Shown here: piece after piece, positions 1 to 8,310 of the stretch
How the letters are laid out: each line of letters starts with the position of its first letter
How positions within the stretch are numbered: the stretch's first letter is position 1
Assembly (NCBI GenBank): GCA_944363745.1
Contig: CALVVD010000002.1
Span: 1-26,531 of the forward strand
Length of the DNA stretch: 26,531 nucleotides
Source: an uncultured Bacilli bacterium
Lineage (GTDB): Bacteria; Bacillota_I; Bacilli_A; RF39; UBA660
Direction of reading: 5' to 3'
Translations under genes and position numbers: made by a program
The notes under the pieces: generated by a model
Told to the model about the DNA's origin: nothing
Database searches by the model: none
Seen by the model: only the letters and a program-made list of their open reading frames with translations

Positions 1-816
1 AATCAAAGTAACTGCAGCTGAGACAACACCTGCTCTTGTATGATAACCTGCTTCTTCTACATTAGAAGCAATTAAAGCATTAAACTCTTCCAAACTAGTT
101 CCTTGACTCTGTAAGAAAGAACTAAGTTGTTGATGTAATATCTCATGTCCGGTACTATCTAAAACATAATCACCATAATCTATTGTCCCAGCACTACTAC
201 TACTTGATGGATTATCAAGTCCAAATAAACTACTATGAGCTCCTAAAGGAATAGCTAATATAATTATAAGGAGAAATAAAGCTAATAAAGCAGGACCTAC
301 AATAATAATAATTTTTAAAGGTAAAGATAATCTTCCCCAAAAACTAAATCTTCCCATAAAACTATTTTTAGAACCAAAAATAGATTTTAAAGGATTAAAA
401 GAAGCCCCTTCATTAGTCTCTTCAGGATTATCATTAGATAAAGCAGTACTATTACTAGTAACTTCCTCATCATTACCATTATCACTTACTTCAGTATTAG
501 TATCACTACTACCTACTGCAGTATTTCTTCTTCTATTAACAACCCCTCCTATTCCTTTTCTAATATTATTAAGATTATTTAAAGTACTAACTCCAGGTAT
601 TGTACTAGCTGCCTTATTAAAAGCAGCAGTCTTAACCCCTTTTCTTATTTTATTAAAAGTATTATTTCTATTAGGAACACTTTTTTTAGTATTATTATCT
701 TTAGAAGAACCTTTTCTACTCTTATATTTATCATTATCAGATGATGGTTTAGAAGAATTTGTATTCTCATTTATATTATTACTATTATCATTTACTTTAG
801 TTTTCTCATCTTCCAT
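1..816 (-). CDS. Membrane-anchored protein, possibly cell-wall hydrolase, partial (N-terminal part)
   Basis: The gene runs off the low-coordinate edge, so only about 272 residues are seen. I chose ATG at 816, preceded by GGTGAAG; an ATG at 828 is also in frame. The first ~150 residues are a low-complexity cytoplasmic stretch rich in Asn, Ser, Lys and Thr. One hydrophobic helix follows (around PLKIIIIVGPALLALFLLII), then an extracellular Ser-rich linker. The last visible part contains the string AGYHTRAGVVSAAVTLI. From memory, similar strings precede NlpC/P60- or CHAP-type catalytic domains in Firmicute cell-wall enzymes, but the catalytic domain itself lies outside the window. The gene follows the VirB4/VirB6 module and a second hydrolase, which fits a wall-penetrating enzyme of the apparatus. 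The gene is certain; the hydrolase role is inference. Confidence 0.7.
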   Translation of the reverse strand, partial: MEDEKTKVNDNSNNINENTNSSKPSSDNDKYKSRKGSSKDNNTKKSVPNRNNTFNKIRKGVKTAAFNKAASTIPGVSTLNNLNNIRKGIGGVVNRRRNTAVGSSDTNTEVSDNGNDEEVTSNSTALSNDNPEETNEGASFNPLKSIFGSKNSFMGRFSFWGRLSLPLKIIIIVGPALLALFLLIIILAIPLGAHSSLFGLDNPSSSSSAGTIDYGDYVLDSTGHEILHQQLSSFLQSQGTSLEEFNALIASNVEEAGYHTRAGVVSAAVTLI

Positions 817-842
817 ACACTTCACCATCTTTCTAATTTATT

Positions 843-1301
843 TTAAAGATTTATCTCTAATTCATATTTAAACCCTGTATCAACATAAAATATAATCGTT
901 TGATTATCACTATTAGTAATTCTATAAGTAGAACCATTTATATTATAATCTATAACCTTACTAGCATAATAATTATTAATTAAATTATCTCTAAAACTAT
1001 TAAATATCTCTTCTGTAATTTCATCTTTATTTCTAATTTTTTGATAAACATCACTACTATTATTAACAACTTCATTTTTAAAATCAGTATAATATATAGT
1101 TGCTAACTGTTCATTACTAATATCTTTAACTCCATAAGTATTAACATCACTCTTTGAATTAATAGAAGTAAATTCATTTAATTCTTCTTCACTAGGAAGT
1201 TCTCTTACTTCATCACTAACATGAGTTATATTTCTAAAGATAAGAAAAAGGAAAAGAAAAGCAAAGACAACTACAACAATAATTTTTAATACTTTACTCA
1301 T
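843..1301 (-). CDS. Small single-pass membrane protein, possible VirB8/TcpC-like
   Basis: This 152-residue protein has a short cytoplasmic start, one N-terminal transmembrane helix (about residues 6-24, VVVVFAFLFLFLIF) and an extracytoplasmic domain of about 120 residues with no cysteines. The ATG at 1301 has a near-perfect AAGGAGGTAGAG ribosome binding site. It overlaps the end of the upstream gene by 8 bases, so the two are probably translationally coupled. I do not recognise a family by sequence. A single N-terminal helix plus a small outer domain, next to VirB4, VirB6 and hydrolase genes, is the layout of VirB8/TcpC scaffold proteins, which have NTF2-like folds. That role is an inference from architecture and position only. 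Confidence 0.75.
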   Translation of the reverse strand: MSKVLKIIVVVVFAFLFLFLIFRNITHVSDEVRELPSEEELNEFTSINSKSDVNTYGVKDISNEQLATIYYTDFKNEVVNNSSDVYQKIRNKDEITEEIFNSFRDNLINNYYASKVIDYNINGSTYRITNSDNQTIIFYVDTGFKYELEINL

Positions 1302-1824
1302 TAGACTCTACCTCCTTTATCTTATCTTGATAAATTATTTCTGAAATAGGTTCTATGGCAAAAGTTAAATGTTCTTCATCTATAGTAACCTCAAAATATT
1401 CATAACCAATAACATTACTAGTATCCATATTTTCTAAAGATATTCTCACTTTAGCATAATATTTATAAATATTATTATGACTACTAATCTGATAAATTTC
1501 TCTTGTACTACTAGTATAATTAGGTCCATAAGAAGTAATATAATCAAAAACATTATCTATAGTTATATCATTTTTTTTAATATAATCATCACTTAAAGTT
1601 TTAATAATAGAATCAGTATCAGAACTAGCTACATAAGATGTATATTTAGAAATAGCAGAATCTATTGTAAAATATCTATTTACATCTTTTAAAGGACTAA
1701 CAGTATTATCAATTACCTCTTCTTCTACATTATTATCTATACTTCTAGCCATAATAAGAGTACTACCAAAAACTGCTATCAAAACAATAATTATAATAAT
1801 TTCAATTTTCTCAGTTTTATTCAT
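1294..1824 (-). CDS. Small single-pass membrane protein, possible NTF2-like scaffold
   Basis: This 176-residue protein has an N-terminal transmembrane helix (about residues 8-26, IEIIIIIVLIAVFGSTLI) followed by an outer domain of about 145 residues. The segment DVNRYFTIDSAISKYTSYV and the strand-rich second half (YYAKVRISLENM, YEYFEVTIDEEHLTF) look like a helix-then-sheet NTF2-like fold, as in VirB8 or TcpC. The AGGAGGG ribosome binding site overlaps the TAG stop of the upstream hydrolase gene, and its own end overlaps the next gene. It is probably the structural partner of that next gene. There is no clear sequence similarity between the two. The family assignment is tentative. Confidence 0.75.
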   Translation of the reverse strand: MNKTEKIEIIIIIVLIAVFGSTLIMARSIDNNVEEEVIDNTVSPLKDVNRYFTIDSAISKYTSYVASSDTDSIIKTLSDDYIKKNDITIDNVFDYITSYGPNYTSSTREIYQISSHNNIYKYYAKVRISLENMDTSNVIGYEYFEVTIDEEHLTFAIEPISEIIYQDKIKEVESNE

Positions 1825-1833
1825 ATTTCCCTC

Positions 1834-3561
1834 CTATAAGCCAAATATCGCTGTTCTAAGTTCTCTTTTTTCTGTTAATTGCCAAGCCGTATAATCATTT
1901 TGTTCACAAACAGTAGTAGGTACATTACTACCAGATGGAACTCTACTACAATAATCCGCTCCATAAATGATATTAAGATAGTAACATCCTCCAAGACCAG
2001 AACTACCAGGATTATATCGATAATCACCTAACCATGAATAAACAGATTGCATTCCCGCAAGTGTTCCAGGAAGTCCATGTCCTGCAGGATCACAACCAGC
2101 CGCTTCTCTTTCATTATAACGATTAGTAATCGCCCCTGCTAAACTACCACCTTCCATATAATCAGCGATAGTTTCAGCATAAGCTTTAATACCTGCTTCC
2201 ATCGAAGTAAGTTGCGGTCCAGCACTACAACCCCTACCATTAGAAATACCTATTCCCCAGAAGTTATAAAGACCACTACAAGTTCTCCAACCTTGTTCAG
2301 TACCAGCAGTTACAACAACAAGTTCAGGGTTAACTCCATATCTTAAAGAAGCATCATATACAAGTTCAGCTTGACTAGAAAAGTTACTACAAAATGAACT
2401 ATTACCACTACTAGAACAATATGCTTGCATTAATGAAACAAATTCTTGACGAGATAAACTTGTTGAAGTTAAAGAGAAATCAACACAACCAGGACGTGGA
2501 TCATCCATACTAACATAGTCTAGTGGATCAACCTTATGAGCCGTATCATTAGCACCTGCTCTAACTTCAAAGTGAAAATGTGTTCCTGTAGAACTACCAG
2601 AGTTACCCATCTTACCAATAACTTGACCTTGCTTAACTTGATCACCTACTGATACAGTAATACTATTCTGTGCTAAATGTTGATAAACTGTATAATTTCC
2701 ATCAGAGTGTTCAATAATAACATAATTACCACGAGCAGCTGGGTGTCCATAATAACCATTATCATCATATCCTGATACTGCTGTAACTACTGTACCAGAT
2801 TTAGCAGCAATAATATTGTAATGCCCTGGACCATAACTTCCGGCAATATCTATCGCCCCATGATTACCACGATGAACACTATCTCCACCCGCAAAATAAG
2901 CAGTTATAGTTGTAAATTCAGGAGCCCCACTAGCAAAAGTAACCCCATTTTCTGTTGTTGTCTCAGCACTACCAATAGGCCACCAATAAGCATTACTATC
3001 ACAAACAGAGCCCTGTACCTCTTCTTCTTGACCATAATTTATAAGCTCTTGATATGACTCAATATAATCATATACATCTTCAGCCATTCTATCACAAGTA
3101 GCAAGAGAAAGACTGGAATCAATTCCCTTAAAATAACCAGGCAATACTTCTTTAACCCCATCTTCAGTCTTAGAAGTAAAAGTAATGCTACCATCTTCAT
3201 GTTCTACTTGATCAAGCATTAAATCAGCAACTTCTCTCATTCTACTTTCAGTCATATCATCAAAAGCAAAATCAACAATATTCAGTTGTAAGATAGTAAA
3301 AGTAGAAGTAATAACCATCTTAGAAAAATCTTTTTCTTCATTTTTATATTCATTAGAAACATTATCTAATCTCTTATAATATTTATCTTCAGATGTACTA
3401 ATAGATACATAATCATTAATAGTAGATAAATCTTCTTCTTTAAAAGAATTAATAACTGGAACTAATAAAAAAAGAAAAACAGAAAAAAGAAAACCAATTG
3501 AAATAAGCTTTAATTGCCAATAAGCATATTTATCTTTTAATTTTCTTCTTTCTTTTTTCAT
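1834..3561 (-). CDS. Bifunctional cell-wall hydrolase: M23 peptidase plus glucosaminidase-like domain
   Basis: About 575 residues starting at ATG 3561, which has an AAGGGTGATAG binding site; an in-frame GTG nine bases upstream lacks one. Residues ~1-20 are basic and cytoplasmic, and a transmembrane helix follows at ~18-38. A helical linker of about 150 residues leads to an M23 (LytM/lysostaphin) domain at ~215-350. Its zinc ligands are visible: His and Asp in NHGAID (about 234 and 238) and the HxH of THFHFE (about 328/330), with a further His in YQHLA. A second domain (~375-520) contains TAGTEQGWRTCSGLYNFWGI, which matches the E..W...NFFGI pattern of GH73/VirB1-like glucosaminidases. The two activities would cut both cross-links and glycan so that an envelope apparatus can pass. 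Equivalent fused hydrolases serve Gram-positive conjugation systems. Several outer-domain cysteines are present. Confidence 0.9.
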   Translation of the reverse strand: MKKERRKLKDKYAYWQLKLISIGFLFSVFLFLLVPVINSFKEEDLSTINDYVSISTSEDKYYKRLDNVSNEYKNEEKDFSKMVITSTFTILQLNIVDFAFDDMTESRMREVADLMLDQVEHEDGSITFTSKTEDGVKEVLPGYFKGIDSSLSLATCDRMAEDVYDYIESYQELINYGQEEEVQGSVCDSNAYWWPIGSAETTTENGVTFASGAPEFTTITAYFAGGDSVHRGNHGAIDIAGSYGPGHYNIIAAKSGTVVTAVSGYDDNGYYGHPAARGNYVIIEHSDGNYTVYQHLAQNSITVSVGDQVKQGQVIGKMGNSGSSTGTHFHFEVRAGANDTAHKVDPLDYVSMDDPRPGCVDFSLTSTSLSRQEFVSLMQAYCSSSGNSSFCSNFSSQAELVYDASLRYGVNPELVVVTAGTEQGWRTCSGLYNFWGIGISNGRGCSAGPQLTSMEAGIKAYAETIADYMEGGSLAGAITNRYNEREAAGCDPAGHGLPGTLAGMQSVYSWLGDYRYNPGSSGLGGCYYLNIIYGADYCSRVPSGSNVPTTVCEQNDYTAWQLTEKRELRTAIFGL

Positions 3562-3594
3562 TTCTATCACCCTTACTACGATTAATTATTGTAA

Positions 3595-5385
3595 CTAAAA
3601 GCCACCACCAGTTCCAAATGATTCTAATTCATCATTAGTAACAACAACATTTATTTGCATTCTTCTATTACCACAGACAAACAAAGCTTCACCTTGGGAA
3701 TAACGTTTAATACTGTCTTTCTCATTTTCATTTAAGTCTATTAAAAGTGATAAATCTTCAACCGCCTGTTTTCTAAGTCCCATAACTAGATAATATGATG
3801 AGTTATCAAATATCGCTTTACCTTGAGTAATTACTCTCTCAGCTGAGAAATCACTAGGTTGTTGAGTAATAACGATTGTACCTGTGTTATATTTACGAGC
3901 ACGACGTTGTACTTGTGCAAGGAAATCAGCACCTTGTTCATTACTATTAGATAAAAGAACATGCGCTTCATCAACCATAAGAATAGTATTAACATCAACA
4001 TCAAGACAAAGTCCCCAAGCATATTTTAAAATATTAAAGAATAAAGCATTTCTAATATTAGTATCAGAATTCATAAACTCTTTAATATTGAAAACCATAA
4101 AATCACTATCTGCAGTTATAGTAGTTTTACCATCAAAATAGAATTTTAACTCTCTAGTTAAAGGTCTAATTTTAAGTTCAAGTCTTTGAATAATATCCTT
4201 TTCTCTAGTTTGTTCCGTAATAGACATAAGTCTACCTCTAATAGTAGCATAAACATCAGAGAAAGTTGGATAATCAGCAGAAGTAAACTTAGTAAAATCT
4301 GTATTATAATCAATTCCAAAACGTTTATATGTATCTTGAACAATCTCACTAAACATATTTAAGACATCCTCTTCAACAGATGGATCATAATACTTCATGA
4401 AAGCTCTTAATGATTGTAATGTTCTTGTCAAAACAGTATAACCAAGTCCTTGAGCAATCTCTTCATCATCAGCATCAATAACAACTTCCAAAGGATTAAT
4501 CATACCGAATTCTCCACCTTTACCGATATCAATAATATCTCCTCCAAAAGTTCTAGCCATTTCCTCTAACTCATTTTCTGGGTCAATAGCAACTATTTGA
4601 CAACCATTTCTAATATGAGAACGTAACATAAGTTTAGCAGCCGTACTTTTACCAGAACCAGATGTACCAAGAATAATCATATTAGCATTATTTCTATTAT
4701 TTTCTTTTCTAGTTTGATAAAGAAATTGATTAAATAGAATAACTCCTCCAGAAAAATCAACTCCAAGTAAAACAGACAATCCTGGATCTTTAATACTATC
4801 AAAGATAAAAGGATACATCGCAGCAATTGTAGGAGAAGGTATTGGGGTACCAATTCTCTCTTCTATATCTTGATCTGGGAATATTGGTAAAATACTCTTT
4901 AGAACTTTCTCTTGTTCAAAACGAAGAGATACAGCACGAAGCTCCATTGCATCCAAATAATTCTTAACATTAACTTTTTTAAGTTCCAAATCTTCTTTAG
5001 TATCAGCATTTATCATAATATGCATTTGAAAATCAAAGATACGAGACTGACTAGAAGCAAGCATAGATACAAAGTATTCAAGACTTTCTGCATCTTGTCT
5101 AATTCTCTCTTTAGCAGTTTGATCATGTTCCTGACGATACTTTTCACGTAAATCTGCAACTTGTCTATTAATCATTTTAGACATTGTACTAAAAGGAACA
5201 GGAATATGTTTAACAACAATTTTAATACCACTCATAGAAGTAAGTGTTGATAAATATCCAGGAGAAATAAACTTAGGATAAGATATAACCGAAAGAATAG
5301 TGGCATACTTATCACTAATAAAGAAATCACTTGGATTAAACTGTAACCCTTTAGGGGCTAATTGTGTTCTAATATTTATACTCAT
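3595..5385 (-). CDS. virB4: VirB4-type secretion ATPase, C-terminal (motor) part
   Basis: A 596-residue VirB4/TraC/ConE-type ATPase that would power a type IV secretion-like apparatus from the cytoplasmic face. The Walker A motif is GTSGSGKS (residues ~240-247). The Walker B motif is TILMVDEAHVLL (~470-482), followed by the sensor region TGTIVITQQPSDF typical of the family. It ends in GGGF. The classical N-terminal VirB4 domain is only partly present here; the rest seems to be encoded by the gene just upstream, whose stop overlaps this start (ATGA, 4 bases), so the two chains are probably made in equal amounts. The neighbours PrgI and VirB6/TrbL support the assignment. A relaxase and coupling ATPase are not in the window, so DNA transfer cannot be assumed. 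Confidence 0.93.
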   Translation of the reverse strand: MSINIRTQLAPKGLQFNPSDFFISDKYATILSVISYPKFISPGYLSTLTSMSGIKIVVKHIPVPFSTMSKMINRQVADLREKYRQEHDQTAKERIRQDAESLEYFVSMLASSQSRIFDFQMHIMINADTKEDLELKKVNVKNYLDAMELRAVSLRFEQEKVLKSILPIFPDQDIEERIGTPIPSPTIAAMYPFIFDSIKDPGLSVLLGVDFSGGVILFNQFLYQTRKENNRNNANMIILGTSGSGKSTAAKLMLRSHIRNGCQIVAIDPENELEEMARTFGGDIIDIGKGGEFGMINPLEVVIDADDEEIAQGLGYTVLTRTLQSLRAFMKYYDPSVEEDVLNMFSEIVQDTYKRFGIDYNTDFTKFTSADYPTFSDVYATIRGRLMSITEQTREKDIIQRLELKIRPLTRELKFYFDGKTTITADSDFMVFNIKEFMNSDTNIRNALFFNILKYAWGLCLDVDVNTILMVDEAHVLLSNSNEQGADFLAQVQRRARKYNTGTIVITQQPSDFSAERVITQGKAIFDNSSYYLVMGLRKQAVEDLSLLIDLNENEKDSIKRYSQGEALFVCGNRRMQINVVVTNDELESFGTGGGF

Positions 5386-5948
5386 ACAGGCATCACCGTC
5401 CCAAACTCAGTAGAAACTCCTCCATTTAAGAAGTTTTCAAGTACTATTCTAAGATCTTCATTACTAACTTGTGAAGCATTAAGTCCACAACTTGCAAGTC
5501 CATTTATCAATAGACGAACTCTTTTCTGTAATACATCATCTTGTGTATCTTTAAATAGAATAAAGTACTCAGTATCAACAATATTATTATTCATAAACAT
5601 ATTACCTTTATCAATATCTTGAAGTATTAACTTTCTAATAGCAGGAGAAGTACTCTCATTATATAAAAGTTGTAATTGTGACATATAAACAGATATATCA
5701 ACTGGTCTATCTGCAACAACTAACCAAAACTCAAAATCAATCATATTATAGAAGTTTTTCAAACTTATTAACACATTATCTTGAGCCTGAGGATCCAAGA
5801 TAAAGATATTACGAGGAGCGATTTTAACACCAGTAACTTTTTGTTTATCTCTACAAATAATCATACCATTTTGAATACCATCAATTGGTAACCAATCTTC
5901 AGTATATTGACTACTTACTTTCTTTGACGTCTTTGACATCTTTAACAC
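5382..5948 (-). CDS. VirB4/TraC N-terminal domain as a separate protein
   Basis: A soluble protein of about 188 residues with the look of the N-terminal TraC/VirB4 domain: a recurring layout begins with EDWLPIDGIQNGMIICRDKQ, then a strand-rich core and a helix with the DVSVYMSQLQ-like segment ISVYMSQLQLLYNES. It lies between PrgI and the VirB4 motor, the order seen in many Firmicute conjugation-type loci where this domain is detached. The upstream GTG at 5948 has GGAAGGG five bases before it; the ATG at 5939 is an alternative. Its start overlaps the PrgI gene by 28-38 bases. This is the only gene in the window that ends in TGA. Reading through that TGA would add just two residues before TAA. 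Confidence 0.75.
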   Translation of the reverse strand: MLKMSKTSKKVSSQYTEDWLPIDGIQNGMIICRDKQKVTGVKIAPRNIFILDPQAQDNVLISLKNFYNMIDFEFWLVVADRPVDISVYMSQLQLLYNESTSPAIRKLILQDIDKGNMFMNNNIVDTEYFILFKDTQDDVLQKRVRLLINGLASCGLNASQVSNEDLRIVLENFLNGGVSTEFGTVMPV

Positions 5949-6234
5949 ACCAACCCTTCCAAATATATTTATGTCTAGTTGTAAAAAAATTATAGCATTC
6001 TATTATTACTGTTAAGATATTATGATAATTAGGTATAGGAATAACTAGAAAAGCACAAGTTAATCCAGGAATAACCGCAATTACAACTTGAATAGTATCA
6101 TTCATTGGTAAATTCATTAAAAGTATCAATGATAATAATACCCCTACTCCTAACAGTACTAAATCAAAAAGTTTAAATATACCTAACACCAGAGTACCCC
6201 TTTTAGTATTAGCAGGTATTAAATAATTGTTCAT
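5911..6234 (-). CDS. PrgI-family inner-membrane protein of type IV secretion
   Basis: This 107-residue protein has the PrgI-family arrangement: a short N-terminus ending in IPANTKRGTLVLG, two close transmembrane helices (about residues 24-41 and 47-68), the sequence PIPNYHNILTVI, then a basic tail with the aromatic string YIWKGW. PrgI proteins sit directly upstream of VirB4 in Gram-positive type IV systems and are thought to occupy the VirB3 position, linking VirB4 to the membrane. The ATG at 6234 has an AGGAGTG binding site. The Lys- and Val-rich end (VKDVKDVKESK) overlaps the start of the following gene. Confidence 0.85.
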   Translation of the reverse strand: MNNYLIPANTKRGTLVLGIFKLFDLVLLGVGVLLSLILLMNLPMNDTIQVVIAVIPGLTCAFLVIPIPNYHNILTVIIECYNFFTTRHKYIWKGWCVKDVKDVKESK

Positions 6235-6255
6235 CTATTATCACACTCCTATTAT

Positions 6256-8280
6256 TTATTTTTGACTATATTTTTGATCAACTTTACGTGAATTGTATTT
6301 TGAAGTATTTTTCATATTACGTGCTTCATCAGCAGCATTATATTGAAGTGCTTTAAACATTGAAACAGCACCAGCAACATCGTACATTACATTGCCATCA
6401 TCATCATACCTTACATTACCATCATCATCAAGTAATTTAGTATTTAATCTTTCGTTAACTCCACCTTTAACACCGAATAATTTTATACCAAGACTTCTTT
6501 CAAGACCACGAATATTAGCCAAATCAGTTTGCATTTGAGAAGCGAATGCCCCTTCCGTATATTTACCACTAAGAGCATCACCTAACAATTGATCACGAGA
6601 ATTTTCGTATTTATCTCTTGCAGCTTGTATAAGCTCAGGAGCAGCATTTGCATCTCTTAAAAGATCATATTGTTTCTTAAGGCCTTTTATTGTCTCTCCA
6701 TCACTATTTGTCCACTTGCTATCTGCATCAGCTTTAGCAATAATACTTTTAACTAAACTAGAAGCTTCATTATACCCCTCAATTTGAGCATCCATTCTAT
6801 CAACAGGCGAAGAACCTAGAAACATAGATTGTGCTCTATCTCTGGTTCTACCAAACCAAGTAGAACCAGAACCTCTAATTGCATTTCTTCGTTGCATTGA
6901 AGAATATACAGAGCCAGGTATCTTTTTATCATTAGTCATAAAAGCTTTACCACCAGCGTAAGCACCACCTATAAGTCCGCCTACACCAGCGCGAACACCT
7001 CTCCAACCACTAGCTAATCTTCCATCACCATCTATTTGACCTTCCTCGTAACCTTTTCTTGCACTAGAAATTACAGAGCCAGGAAGTCCTCCAAGTAAAG
7101 CAGCGCCACCTAAAGCAGCCCCTACTCCACTAAATAAGTGACCATCACCTTTAATTCCAAGCATATCTTTAAAGAACTTAGGTGCTTGTTTCATAAATAC
7201 TAAAATACCAATAATAACAAAGATAGTTGCAAGACCGGTAGTAAACCAGTTAGTACTTGTTGTAACAATATTTAAAGTCTCACCATCTGTTAATCTAACT
7301 ATTATATAAGCACCAAAAGAAATAACAGCAAGTCTTATAAATAAATCAAGATAAGTAGAAGTTAATGTTTTAACCCAGTTACCAAAAGCTCCATCTTTCT
7401 CAGCACCTGGAGTAACATATGTAATAATAGGAACAGGTGCAATTATACGAAGAATAGCAAGTTTAATAGCTCTAACCGCTACATCAACTGTAAATCCTAA
7501 AACTATAATACTCATTATTATAGAAAATATAAACCCTCCTAAAATTTGATACTGCATAGCAAAAACTTCTCCACCAGCATCATCATTCTCACATGTATCA
7601 TTTATATGATCTAATAAATATGAAGGATTTACTGCGTCATCAAAATAATGAAGATTATTCTTAAGATCAGTGTAACAAGCAGTATTATCTTCTGTAAATG
7701 AATCCTTATTATTGATTTCAGTATCTTCATTAACTAAAGTTGGAGTCATAAAAGCCCTAGCAACCTGAAGAGTCATTAAACCTCCCATATCAGCCATATT
7801 ATTACTATCATCATTACTTCCAACATTAGATCCCAAAATTAATTTACCCAAGACATTTTCTGTAATAACACTATCTTGAAATTGATATAAAAATCCAAAT
7901 AAAATACCATTCTGATTTATCTTTTCATTTAAAGGATTGCCATCAGGATTAGGAATATTTATAGGAATAATCAAAGTAAGCATAACTAACATAACAGCAA
8001 CCCTAACAACAATTGAACCTGCTCCTTTTTGTTTATCCTTATAATTATCTGGATTAATTATAATATTTAAAATAGTAAGTGATAATTTAAATACCATAAA
8101 AACGCCAAAAATTAATTGTAATCTACCATAAAGTTCATTCATTGTAGCCCCAGATAATATTTCTGCATTACTTACTGCGAAAAAGATATCATATACTCCT
8201 TGTAATAACCAATATCCAACACTATCTAAAGCTGCAAATATACTTCTAAAAAACTCTGCAAACCAACCCGGAGTATTCAT
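6256..8280 (-). CDS. VirB6/TrbL-like polytopic membrane protein
   Basis: A 674-residue multi-pass protein matching the VirB6/TrbL layout. N-terminal helices (residues ~8-120) surround YGRLQLIFGVFMVFKLSLTI. An extracytoplasmic loop of about 110 residues contains two cysteines. A central block of helices (~245-375) includes the family-typical stretch AILRIIAPVPIITYVTPG. After the last helix comes a Gly/Ala-rich and then charged cytoplasmic tail of ~290 residues. The tail holds a short tandem repeat (DDDGNVRYDDDGNVMYD) near its end. VirB6 forms the inner-membrane channel beside VirB4, VirB3/PrgI and VirB8. The ATG at 8280 has only a weak GTGA-type binding site. The long tail is larger than in minimal VirB6 proteins but common in Gram-positive and mycoplasma integrative-element relatives. 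Confidence 0.85.
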   Translation of the reverse strand: MNTPGWFAEFFRSIFAALDSVGYWLLQGVYDIFFAVSNAEILSGATMNELYGRLQLIFGVFMVFKLSLTILNIIINPDNYKDKQKGAGSIVVRVAVMLVMLTLIIPINIPNPDGNPLNEKINQNGILFGFLYQFQDSVITENVLGKLILGSNVGSNDDSNNMADMGGLMTLQVARAFMTPTLVNEDTEINNKDSFTEDNTACYTDLKNNLHYFDDAVNPSYLLDHINDTCENDDAGGEVFAMQYQILGGFIFSIIMSIIVLGFTVDVAVRAIKLAILRIIAPVPIITYVTPGAEKDGAFGNWVKTLTSTYLDLFIRLAVISFGAYIIVRLTDGETLNIVTTSTNWFTTGLATIFVIIGILVFMKQAPKFFKDMLGIKGDGHLFSGVGAALGGAALLGGLPGSVISSARKGYEEGQIDGDGRLASGWRGVRAGVGGLIGGAYAGGKAFMTNDKKIPGSVYSSMQRRNAIRGSGSTWFGRTRDRAQSMFLGSSPVDRMDAQIEGYNEASSLVKSIIAKADADSKWTNSDGETIKGLKKQYDLLRDANAAPELIQAARDKYENSRDQLLGDALSGKYTEGAFASQMQTDLANIRGLERSLGIKLFGVKGGVNERLNTKLLDDDGNVRYDDDGNVMYDVAGAVSMFKALQYNAADEARNMKNTSKYNSRKVDQKYSQK

Positions 8281-8310
8281 AAATAATCACTTCACTTTCT
8301 TATAGAAATT

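Noticed and set aside
2059..2073. LPGTL in the M23/glucosaminidase protein as a sortase signal
   Set aside because: It lies inside the glucosaminidase region, not near the C-terminus, and no hydrophobic helix and basic tail follow.
2821..3057. Plus-strand open frames such as this one, and those at 3884-4141, 5362-5622, 13502-13687, 16485-16778 and 18519-18758
   Set aside because: They lie antisense to convincing minus-strand genes, have low-complexity Ile/Ser/Thr-rich translations typical of antisense AT-rich DNA, and show no ribosome binding sites or domains.
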